A stretch of 64,000 nucleotides of DNA from Faecalicatena_A orotica (GTDB lineage: Bacteria > Bacillota > Clostridia > Lachnospirales > Lachnospiraceae). The notes beneath the pieces are model-generated. The model was not told where the DNA came from. It made no database searches and was given only the letters and a program-made list of their open reading frames with translations. Positions within the stretch are counted from its first letter, which is position 1; each line of letters begins with the position of its first letter. Of the stretch, positions 50,595 to 58,285 are shown piece after piece. The DNA lies in NCBI RefSeq assembly GCF_040545875.1, contig NZ_JBEPMR010000001.1; one strand, 5' to 3'. The position numbers and the translations under genes are program-made.

Positions 50595-53500
50595 TCAATA
50601 CTGTTCAAACATGTGCGCCGCTATCGCATCCTCGGCCGCATAAGCCTTCATCTTCATTTCCTTCTCCCGGCCTTCACAAAGCAGAATATCATTCAGCCGT
50701 CCATACCTGCCGGATTCGCCCGGCTTCACTTCCTTCACGCAGCTTTCCTTATCACTGCGGTATGTATTGCCGTCAATCGTTTCTTTGAAATAGTACTTCA
50801 GGGTTTCGTTTGAGAAAAGCACAAACTTCTTTACATACAGATTCTCATACATCGGTGTCAGAACCTCCGTCGAGTAATCAACCGCTTCCGTATCCCCTTT
50901 CTGAAGCTGGTAGTAAAGCATAACCCTGCTGCCCTTCTGCCCCTTGTACTCAATCAGAGTCTTGTCCCAGAGCTGAAGCTCGATCAGCCATTCCTTCTCA
51001 TAAGACAGGAAAAATGGAAAATAAATCTGCTTTCCACATAATTCCTGCAAAAACTTCTTCAGCGTCTTACGTATCATGGAATTATATTCTCTTGCCGAGT
51101 AATATTTTAAAACAGCGATTCTGCAGATATCTATCGTATCTTCGCCTTTCTCATACTCCCGGCAGATGATGTCGATCACGCTCTTACTGATCTTCCTGTC
51201 CTCCACCACATACCCTCTGGACATATAGGCCAGATAAGCCTGCTGGAGCCTGAAATAAGCACCTTCCGCATAATATTCCTCAAACACCTGTACTTCTGCA
51301 AAGAGTTCTTCTGAAAACAGCATCTGTGTCAGAATACGTTCGCCCAGTTTGTGGCTGTGTACCTCATATTCCCGCGCCTCTCTCCAAAGCTGTTTCATCT
51401 CCGAAGTTGCCCCGCAGTAATAGTTGGACAGATAGGTCAGGATCACTTTATCATACTGTCCCTGCTTAAATAGCTCAAAACAGATATATGTCAGGAAATC
51501 GTCATTTTCATAATTATTCTCCCGGATCGTCTTGCTGCAAAGCGCAAACAATTCCTCCTCGCTGTAAGCCTCCACACCGCGTTCCCTGACCACCTCCAGC
51601 GTCAGCGGCTCATCCTCTTCCTCGAGACGGTTCAGGCGCATACTGTTAAGGAACTTCTTACACATATCCATGTAACGGAGTTCATAGAATAAACGTCTGC
51701 TCTCATAGGGAATAGAGTCTGTGTAATGCCTGCCGTCCTTTGCCTCCCACACGAGCCTGTCCGTCTTCGCATATAAGAACACCTGTGTACCCCTGTCGCT
51801 GTAGGGAACCTTCTGGGTAATGGTCCCGTTATCCGAGATAATGTGGATAAACTTCATATTCGGCACTTTCGTCGTGATCTCATACGCATGGCAGATATCG
51901 TAAAGCGCCTTAATCCGCTCCGGATTCATAGAACGTTCTACGATGAACCGCTTATAAATAATCCTCAGCTGCTCGTCTATGTGCCGGCGTTCCAGCTGGT
52001 TCCATGCAAAGGCTTCCATCTCATCCCTGTAGTGTGCATAGATTTCGTTGGATTCGTCCTCATAGGTAATCAGGTTCGAATACAGCAGCGCACACTTGTG
52101 GTAATCAAGATTGTTCCCATGCATAAAATACAGGTATACAGACCGCGGCAGTGCCTTGTGGAAATGCTGCACCCTGATGGAGGCCATATAGTATTCATAC
52201 AGCTGGGCGATCTTCAGTTCTGACTCCACGGCCTTTTCGTACCACTTAAAGTAAAGGTTGTCCACACAGTTGCCTTTGATCAGCAGTGTACAGATTGCCG
52301 TCAGGATCATGGACTCTTCATACATCTTATAGGCAAGCACAAGTGTCTCATACAGGTGTCTGTCGAACCCTTTCAGCTGGCTCGCCAGATTGGCCGTATA
52401 CAGTGCCAGTTCCTTTGTCATCAGCTTATACTTTGCTGCAAAATACAATACCCGCACTTCAAATGTCCCCAGCTTCTTCAGAGAAGAACTCTTATCCCTG
52501 AAACACTTGAACGCTTCCATATAAAACCAGATACTGTGGTTCTTTTCCTCATAAAAATGCTGTTCCAGCACACGCAGCCGTTCACTGTAGATCTTATATT
52601 CCGAATCCACATTTACAAGCATGCAAAGAATCATCCAGCTCTCCGGATGCTTCATGTAAGACTTGGAAAGCTCCTCTGCAACCCTGCGCTGCCCGATGGA
52701 ATCATTGCTCAGCAGGGTGGTAAGATACAGGTAATAGGAACTCATCTCCACATTTTTCCCAATTGCAAATCTATTATAATTATAAGATTCTAGAATCCAC
52801 TTTGCCTCTTCGAAGCGCTGCCCCAGAAGGCAGACATGGGCATGTACCAGCAGATATATCTCGTTCTTACTATCTGCTTCACGCAGATGTTCCAGCTTCT
52901 TCACCGACTCCTCTGTCCATGTGTTAAGGTCTATCCTGCCGGCCTCATATGTCAGATACCGCTTCACAATGCTTGCAAACTCTATGTCTGCACTGCGGTA
53001 GTCCTCCTCCCGCTTCACGTCCTTCTCGACCACGATCTCATAGACGAGTGACTCGTACGGAGTCTCCAGTATGATCTGTCCGAAGTTGCTTCCCCTGTGC
53101 AGCTGCTCTGTCGTAATGATATACTCCAGGCGGTAGGAATTCCCGATAAACTCCTCTGTCGTAACCTTGGCATGTTCGACTGTCAGAAAATCGCCTTCCG
53201 TGCGGACATCGATCGTCAGATAGCCCCATGTATTCTTCTTGACAGTCAGTGTCTCTTTACGAGCCTCCTCCACTTCCATGAAGGCACGGCTCTCCTCCTC
53301 AAGCGTCAGGAATATCTTCTCTTTCTGCTTGCAGCCGACAAGGAATTCTTCCAGCGCCTGCTGATCCAGCTCCCACTTGCGCATGTTGTCGTACAATGCC
53401 TGAATACGCTTGTCTTCATATTTTAATATCTCGTAAAAATCTCTGGAACGGAACAGCTTCTCTGCCTCAGCCGGATCGCGGAAAGAAAGCTTCTTAAAAT

Positions 53501-53894
53501 CCTCGAGGCTCTGTACCTTGCCATAGCTTGTCATAACAAATGGCTTTTCGATGATCGCTGTAAATGCAACGTCATATTCGCCCCCGTTGCATACAATCGT
53601 AAACTTACCATGCTCGACATGTCCCGGCACCAGCCCGGAACCATCATATGTATAATAGATATTAACCGGATTCCCATCGAAGCCCTGTTCTTCACAATGG
53701 ACACGATAAGAAGAGGGATATACAAGCCCCCTGATAGTCCCCTCGCCCTGGTTCTGCAAAGAGAAACTCCCCTTATACATTTCTCCCTCACCGACACGCA
53801 TGATGATCCGGGTCTCCGGGAAAATAATCTCTGGCTGCGGAATGTGAAAATCTCCTTTGGAAAGACGTTTAATCTTATTCTTCAAGTTCGTCAC
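50595..53894 (-). CDS. DUF5717 protein: beta-sandwich N-terminus plus long helical repeats
   Basis: A 1099-residue protein with no signal peptide, so cytoplasmic. Residues about 22-115 look like an Ig-like beta domain (IIMRVGEGEMYKGSFSLQNQG; CNGGEYDVAFTAIIEKP), and about 220-310 like a second beta domain (LTVKKNTWGYLTIDVRTEGDF). From about 320 to 1000 it is almost all helix with TPR-like spacing. It contains no enzyme motif. It is the first gene of a three-gene operon, 22 bases before DUF5716. I know the family name but no function. The layout suggests a large scaffold working with the Hsp70-like and TPR proteins. Confidence 0.85.
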   Translation of the reverse strand: MTNLKNKIKRLSKGDFHIPQPEIIFPETRIIMRVGEGEMYKGSFSLQNQGEGTIRGLVYPSSYRVHCEEQGFDGNPVNIYYTYDGSGLVPGHVEHGKFTIVCNGGEYDVAFTAIIEKPFVMTSYGKVQSLEDFKKLSFRDPAEAEKLFRSRDFYEILKYEDKRIQALYDNMRKWELDQQALEEFLVGCKQKEKIFLTLEEESRAFMEVEEARKETLTVKKNTWGYLTIDVRTEGDFLTVEHAKVTTEEFIGNSYRLEYIITTEQLHRGSNFGQIILETPYESLVYEIVVEKDVKREEDYRSADIEFASIVKRYLTYEAGRIDLNTWTEESVKKLEHLREADSKNEIYLLVHAHVCLLGQRFEEAKWILESYNYNRFAIGKNVEMSSYYLYLTTLLSNDSIGQRRVAEELSKSYMKHPESWMILCMLVNVDSEYKIYSERLRVLEQHFYEEKNHSIWFYMEAFKCFRDKSSSLKKLGTFEVRVLYFAAKYKLMTKELALYTANLASQLKGFDRHLYETLVLAYKMYEESMILTAICTLLIKGNCVDNLYFKWYEKAVESELKIAQLYEYYMASIRVQHFHKALPRSVYLYFMHGNNLDYHKCALLYSNLITYEDESNEIYAHYRDEMEAFAWNQLERRHIDEQLRIIYKRFIVERSMNPERIKALYDICHAYEITTKVPNMKFIHIISDNGTITQKVPYSDRGTQVFLYAKTDRLVWEAKDGRHYTDSIPYESRRLFYELRYMDMCKKFLNSMRLNRLEEEDEPLTLEVVRERGVEAYSEEELFALCSKTIRENNYENDDFLTYICFELFKQGQYDKVILTYLSNYYCGATSEMKQLWREAREYEVHSHKLGERILTQMLFSEELFAEVQVFEEYYAEGAYFRLQQAYLAYMSRGYVVEDRKISKSVIDIICREYEKGEDTIDICRIAVLKYYSAREYNSMIRKTLKKFLQELCGKQIYFPFFLSYEKEWLIELQLWDKTLIEYKGQKGSRVMLYYQLQKGDTEAVDYSTEVLTPMYENLYVKKFVLFSNETLKYYFKETIDGNTYRSDKESCVKEVKPGESGRYGRLNDILLCEGREKEMKMKAYAAEDAIAAHMFEQY

Positions 53895-53926
53895 CTACTC
53901 ATTTTCTAATGTTACTTTTCCTGACG

Positions 53927-53954
53927 TTGCATTTTTTCATAAGCACGCTATAAT
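53927..53954 (+). promoter_or_regulatory. Predicted promoter of the aminotransferase gene
   Basis: TTGCAT (53927-53932), 16 bases, TATAAT (53949-53954). The 53895-54022 spacer also serves the divergent DUF5717 operon, whose promoter I cannot place. Confidence 0.65.
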
Positions 53955-54022
53955 GAATTATATCATCAATGTAGTATTTCTTGCAACGGGTGAATGAAAG
54001 AATTTGAAAGGAGATTGTATAC

Positions 54023-55117
54023 ATGAATACAAAACCAGAGTTTCATGGCAGTGATCTTGAGAAAATAGAGGAATATTACGGCATTCCAAAGGAATCCATC
54101 GTTTGTTTCGGGGCCAATGTCAACCCTCTCGGCCTTTCCGAAAAAGTCAGACAGGAAATCGCGGCAAATCTGGATATCATTTCTACCTATCCGGACAGGG
54201 AGTATACTTCACTTCGAAATGCCATCGGGCAGTACTGCAAGGTCCCCCCTTCTTCCGTTGTCGTAGGGAACGGCTCAACCGAACTGATCTCCCTCCTGAT
54301 CGAACAGAGATGTCCGAAAAAGACACTCATCCTCGGTCCGACCTATTCAGAGTATGCCAGAGAGCTTTCCTTTTCAGACAGTATACAGGAATATTACCAC
54401 CTAAATCCGAATGATGGGTTCCGTCTGAATGTCCCTGACTTTTTAGAAAAACTGGAAGAAGGATTTGACCTCCTTATTATATGTAATCCCAATAACCCGA
54501 CCTCCTCCGTCATTAGGACGGAAGATATGCGCCGGATCTTAACTGCCTGCCATGAAGCAGATACCTTTGTCATGATTGACGAAACCTATGTGGAATTCGC
54601 ACCAGATATCGGGGCAGTCAGTGCAGTGTCCCTCATTGGAGAATTCAGTAACTTTATGGTGCTGCGCGGGGTTTCCAAATTCTTCGCCGCCCCCGGCCTC
54701 AGACTTGGTTACGGTGTCACCGGCAATGAAGCGTTCTTAAAGAGAGTCCGGGAGCACCAGATTCCCTGGGCATTAAACAGCATCGGGGCATTTGCCGGAG
54801 AACGCATGCTTCAGGACAGCCGCTATATACAGCATACGCGCACGCTGATTCTGGGTGAGCGTACCCGTATGCTGGAGGAGCTCCGTAAAATCAGGCTCAT
54901 AAAAGTCTTCGATGCATATGCAAACTTTATCCTGATCCAGATCCTAAAGGAAGGACTGACTGCATCCGGTCTTTTTGAGGCCTGCATCAGACGGGGCCTT
55001 ATGATCCGTGACTGCTCTTCCTTCCAGTGTCTGGAAGGGGAATATGTACGTTTCTGCATGATGTTGCCAGAGGATAATACACGTCTGCTGGACACATTGA
55101 AAGAATTTTTAAAATAA
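54023..55117 (+). CDS. PLP-dependent aminotransferase or decarboxylase, CobD/HisC-like
   Basis: A 364-residue fold-type I PLP protein. FGANVNPLGLS at the N-terminus resembles threonine-phosphate decarboxylase CobD (FSxNxNPLG). It has CNPNNPTS, VMIDETYVEFAP and the PLP lysine in LRGVSKFFAAPGLRLGYG. Family members make aminopropanol phosphate for cobalamin or transaminate histidinol phosphate. No cobalamin or histidine genes are nearby, so the reaction is undecided. AAAGGAG precedes the ATG. It is monocistronic, with promoter and terminator. Confidence 0.85.
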   Translation: MNTKPEFHGSDLEKIEEYYGIPKESIVCFGANVNPLGLSEKVRQEIAANLDIISTYPDREYTSLRNAIGQYCKVPPSSVVVGNGSTELISLLIEQRCPKKTLILGPTYSEYARELSFSDSIQEYYHLNPNDGFRLNVPDFLEKLEEGFDLLIICNPNNPTSSVIRTEDMRRILTACHEADTFVMIDETYVEFAPDIGAVSAVSLIGEFSNFMVLRGVSKFFAAPGLRLGYGVTGNEAFLKRVREHQIPWALNSIGAFAGERMLQDSRYIQHTRTLILGERTRMLEELRKIRLIKVFDAYANFILIQILKEGLTASGLFEACIRRGLMIRDCSSFQCLEGEYVRFCMMLPEDNTRLLDTLKEFLK

Positions 55118-55127
55118 GGTACAAAAA

Positions 55128-55170
55128 GAACAGGCGAATGATACAGCCATCTGTCATCCGCCTGTTCTTC
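55128..55170. terminator. Bidirectional terminator
   Basis: GAACAGGCGAATGATACAG (55128-55146) pairs with CTGTCATCCGCCTGTTC (55151-55167), with a 2-base bulge and a 4-base loop; TTCCTTT follows on plus and CTTTTTGT on minus. Confidence 0.85.
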
Positions 55171-55190
55171 CTTTCAATCACCATTTACTG

Positions 55191-55535
55191 CTACTTCTTC
55201 AATATCAATGCAATAAATTCCAGATCTTCACTTCCTGTATTCTTCACCCCGTGTCCTTTGCCGTCCTCGCAGAACGTAACATCCCCCGCCTCTATCGGCA
55301 CCGCTTTCCCGTCGTCATCATACATTCCTGTTCCGGAAAGGATATAGTAGGCCTCCGTCTCCCCGTGGTGCTCATGGTGTCCCAGCTCACAGTTCGGCTT
55401 AAGCGTAACTTTGGAAAACATCTTGCAGTGTTCGCCGAGCTGTTCCGTCATCAGAAGCGCCTCCTTCATTATAAATCCGGCTCCTCCGTTTACTTTCTCA
55501 ACCGTTTCTACCTTTCTCTCTCCTGCTTTCGTCAT
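55191..55535 (-). CDS. Cupin-domain protein
   Basis: A small cytosolic beta-barrel of 114 residues. The metal-binding histidines and glutamate are in GHHEHHGETEAYYILSGTG, and the second cupin motif is EAGDVTFCEDGKGHGVKNTG. The ligand is unknown. I chose the ATG at 55533-55535, which has AGGAGG 8 bases upstream; the upstream in-frame ATG lies inside the preceding gene. It follows the GNAT gene by 13 bases, forming a two-gene unit. Confidence 0.88.
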   Translation of the reverse strand: MTKAGERKVETVEKVNGGAGFIMKEALLMTEQLGEHCKMFSKVTLKPNCELGHHEHHGETEAYYILSGTGMYDDDGKAVPIEAGDVTFCEDGKGHGVKNTGSEDLEFIALILKK

Positions 55536-55548
55536 CACGTCAGCCTCC

Positions 55549-55995
55549 TTAATCATGAAATTCTTTTACCATCTGGTTATATGCAAGAGGCTTGTATCCA
55601 AGTCTCTCATAAAGGGCCGCTGCCCTCACGTTATCATCTTCCACTTCCAGCCGGAACCGGGTAACCCCTTCTTCCTTATGTTCTTCCACATAGGCAAAGA
55701 ACTCGCTTCCAAGTCCCTTTGAGCGGAATTCCTCCAGAATATAAAGCTCCTCGAGCCAGTACACATATCCCCCGGCCTCCTGGGAAAATGTCTTTGCAAC
55801 CAGACCATACCCGGCCGTCTGCCCCTCAGACTCCAGAATATAGCCCAATGCATAAGTCCCCCCGTTCATACATTCCTCAAATGTCCTTTCAATATAAGAA
55901 TCCGGAACCGGATAGAGCACTGCCGGTGAGTGATAAAAATCATGCGCCATCTTTAAATACACATCTCTGTCTTCCAGTTTCATTTTACGAATCAT
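55549..55995 (-). CDS. GNAT-family N-acetyltransferase
   Basis: A 148-residue acetyltransferase. The acetyl-CoA loop is LEEFRSKGLGSEFF, and the C-terminal motif is AAALYERLGYKPL. The target amine is unknown. It is the first gene of the GNAT-cupin unit, on minus. Confidence 0.92.
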   Translation of the reverse strand: MIRKMKLEDRDVYLKMAHDFYHSPAVLYPVPDSYIERTFEECMNGGTYALGYILESEGQTAGYGLVAKTFSQEAGGYVYWLEELYILEEFRSKGLGSEFFAYVEEHKEEGVTRFRLEVEDDNVRAAALYERLGYKPLAYNQMVKEFHD

Positions 55996-56158
55996 AAAAA
56001 CCTCCTGCTTAATAACGTTTTATAATGTCAATTATGTTTTCATCCTACCACACTCCTACAGAAGGGTCAAGCAAAGGAAACAGGGAATGGACAGTCGTCA
56101 ATCAACTCTTAATTTGTCCCCTATTTCCAAAAATTTAAGAAATGGGGAGACGGCTTTG

Positions 56159-56167
56159 TGGTATAAT
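56159..56167 (+). promoter_or_regulatory. Extended -10 promoter of the phasin-like/ABC1 kinase operon
   Basis: TGG-TATAAT at 56159-56167 is an extended -10 element; no good -35 is visible. The rest of 55996-56213 shows nothing I can name. Confidence 0.5.
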
Positions 56168-56213
56168 AATATATATAAATTTTATTTGTCTTACTAAGGA
56201 AGGATGGTGCACT

Positions 56214-56645
56214 ATGGAACTGAATGAAGGTTTGAAGAAAATATTACTGGCAGGTGTCGGCGCAGTTGCCGTTACGGCTGAGACTGCAAAGGATGTTGTG
56301 GATAATCTTGTTAAAAAGGGGGAACTTACTGTAGAACAGGGCAAGGTCCTCAACGAAGAGCTTAAACAGAACGCAAAAGAAAAAGTCAAAGAACATGTTT
56401 CTGTCACCGTTGTTAAGGAATACAAGGACGCAATGGATGCTGTCAGCCATATGGACCCGGACGAGCTTGCCGCCTTAAAGGCTAAGATAGCAGAGGCTGA
56501 GAAAGCCAATGAGGAAAAGGCTGCCGCCGAATGCGAGGATGAGACGGAGGAGAAAGCCGATACCCCTTGTAATGAAGAGACAGACGAAACTGATATCCCA
56601 TGCAGCGGGGATCAGGAAGAAAAGATGGATACACAGGAAGACTGA
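56214..56645 (+). CDS. Phasin-like coiled-coil protein
   Basis: A 143-residue acidic helical protein. An N-terminal hydrophobic helix (residues about 7-25, ILLAGVGAVAVTAETAKDVV) is followed by VDNLVKKGELTVEQGKVLNEELK, a pattern typical of small phasin/PhaF-related proteins, and then a low-complexity Glu/Thr tail with two PCNEE/PCSGD-like cysteines. I chose the ATG at 56214, 8 bases after GGATGG; a longer frame upstream includes the promoter. It lies 14 bases before the ABC1 kinase gene, a pairing seen across clostridia. Function unknown. Confidence 0.8.
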   Translation: MELNEGLKKILLAGVGAVAVTAETAKDVVDNLVKKGELTVEQGKVLNEELKQNAKEKVKEHVSVTVVKEYKDAMDAVSHMDPDELAALKAKIAEAEKANEEKAAAECEDETEEKADTPCNEETDETDIPCSGDQEEKMDTQED

Positions 56646-56659
56646 CCACGGAGCTGATT

Positions 56660-58273
56660 ATGGACGAGACATTTGTAACACAGGAACAGAATAATACGGA
56701 ATCTCCCGCTTCTGACAAGAGGCTGCGCGAGATCCTGGCGGTGCTTAGGCGCCACCAGGTCACGCACGGCCTGTCTCCTGTCAAGCTGCGGGAGATTTTA
56801 GAAGATCTGGGGCCCACCTATGTCAAGCTGGGACAGATTATGTCAATGCGCTCAGATATGCTGCCGGAATCTTACTGTGAGGAATTGACGAAACTGCGGA
56901 CGGAAGTAAGACCCCTGCCGTTTCATATAATTTACGGCGTGATTGAAACAGAGCTGAACAGGCCTGTTTCTGATATTTTTTCAGAGATAGAAGAGACACC
57001 CCTTGGCTCTGCTTCTATCGCCCAGGTACACCCTGCTGCTTTGAAAGACGGCACAAAAGTTGTCATTAAAATACAGCGGCCGGCTATCAAACAGACGATG
57101 CAGAATGACATCCGCCTTATGAAAAAGGCTGCCGGCATTTTAAAGATTGCCATTGGCACCGAGGATCTCATTGATTTTAAAACAATTCTGGATGAACTGT
57201 GGAAGACAACACAGGAGGAAATGGACTTTGTACAGGAGGCTGCTAATCTGGACCTGTTTTATGAAAACCAGAAAGAGATCGCCTATGTCACATGCCCGAA
57301 AGTTTTCCACGAGCTGACTACACCGCGGCTGCTTGTCATGGAATATATTAACGGAATCCAGATAGATGAGACAGCACAGCTGGAAGACCTCGGCTACAAT
57401 ATGACCGAGATTGGCCAGAAGGCGGCCGAAAACTACTGCAAGCAGATACTGGAAGATGGTTTTTTCCATGCAGACCCGCACCCGGGCAATCTCTGGGTAG
57501 CCAGCGGGCAGATTGCATGGCTGGACCTTGGCATGACCGGAAGACTGACACAGCATAATAAACAGCTCTTAAAAAAGGCTATCACCGCAATTCTGGAAAA
57601 TGATATCTATGCCCTTAAAAACGTGCTTCTGGCCTTCGGCGAACCTCAGGAGCGTGTTAACCATGCCCGTCTGTACACCGACATTGACGATATTCTAAGC
57701 AAATATCTTTCTATGGATTTTGGAACTATGAAGCTGGGCACACTGATTGAACGGATGCTGGAACTTGTGAAAGACCACAGGCTCGCTATCACCCCCGACG
57801 TCACCCTGCTCGGACGCAGCATGATTACGATGGAGGGGACACTGACTGCATGTGCCCCGGATGTAAATATCATCCAGATTCTGTCAGTCCATATGTCCAC
57901 CCTTCTCATAAAGGAACTAGATGCTAAGAAGCTGCTGCGCCACAAGGGCCGCCAGCTGTACACCTCTATGGATAAATCACTGGATATCCCCGCACAGCTG
58001 TCTGACCTATTGAATATCACAAAGAATGGGCAGGCACAGCTTAATCTGCAGGTCGCTGATTCCGAAGAAATCCGGGAAGATATCCAGAGGACGGCCAACC
58101 GGTTTATCTTGAGTATTCTTGCGGTCGGACTGTTTATAGGTTCCGGGCTGATCCTCAATACAATGTCTATGCCAAGGTGGTTCGGAATCCCGTGGCTGAG
58201 TTTTATCGGGTATTTCATCTCATTCATCCTGATACTTGTACTCATTTTCCGCATCTTATTCCGCAAAAAGTAG
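56660..58273 (+). CDS. ABC1/UbiB/AarF-family atypical kinase
   Basis: A 537-residue membrane-linked protein-kinase-like ATPase. Diagnostic parts are the KxGQ extension (YVKLGQIMSMRSDMLP), the alanine-type loop GSASIAQVH, VVIKIQRP, EMDFVQEAAN, the catalytic FHADPHPGNLWV and LDLGMTG in place of DFG. Two C-terminal transmembrane helices span about 480-535. UbiB homologues support quinone or lipid metabolism; the substrate in anaerobic Firmicutes is unknown. I chose the ATG at 56660 behind GGAG. Confidence 0.93.
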   Translation: MDETFVTQEQNNTESPASDKRLREILAVLRRHQVTHGLSPVKLREILEDLGPTYVKLGQIMSMRSDMLPESYCEELTKLRTEVRPLPFHIIYGVIETELNRPVSDIFSEIEETPLGSASIAQVHPAALKDGTKVVIKIQRPAIKQTMQNDIRLMKKAAGILKIAIGTEDLIDFKTILDELWKTTQEEMDFVQEAANLDLFYENQKEIAYVTCPKVFHELTTPRLLVMEYINGIQIDETAQLEDLGYNMTEIGQKAAENYCKQILEDGFFHADPHPGNLWVASGQIAWLDLGMTGRLTQHNKQLLKKAITAILENDIYALKNVLLAFGEPQERVNHARLYTDIDDILSKYLSMDFGTMKLGTLIERMLELVKDHRLAITPDVTLLGRSMITMEGTLTACAPDVNIIQILSVHMSTLLIKELDAKKLLRHKGRQLYTSMDKSLDIPAQLSDLLNITKNGQAQLNLQVADSEEIREDIQRTANRFILSILAVGLFIGSGLILNTMSMPRWFGIPWLSFIGYFISFILILVLIFRILFRKK

Positions 58274-58285
58274 CCTTTCTATTTA

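Noticed and set aside
56135..56509. A serine-rich 124-codon frame on minus opposite the phasin-like gene
   Set aside because: The plus-strand gene has promoter, ribosome site and a conserved partner; the minus frame is a low-complexity mirror.
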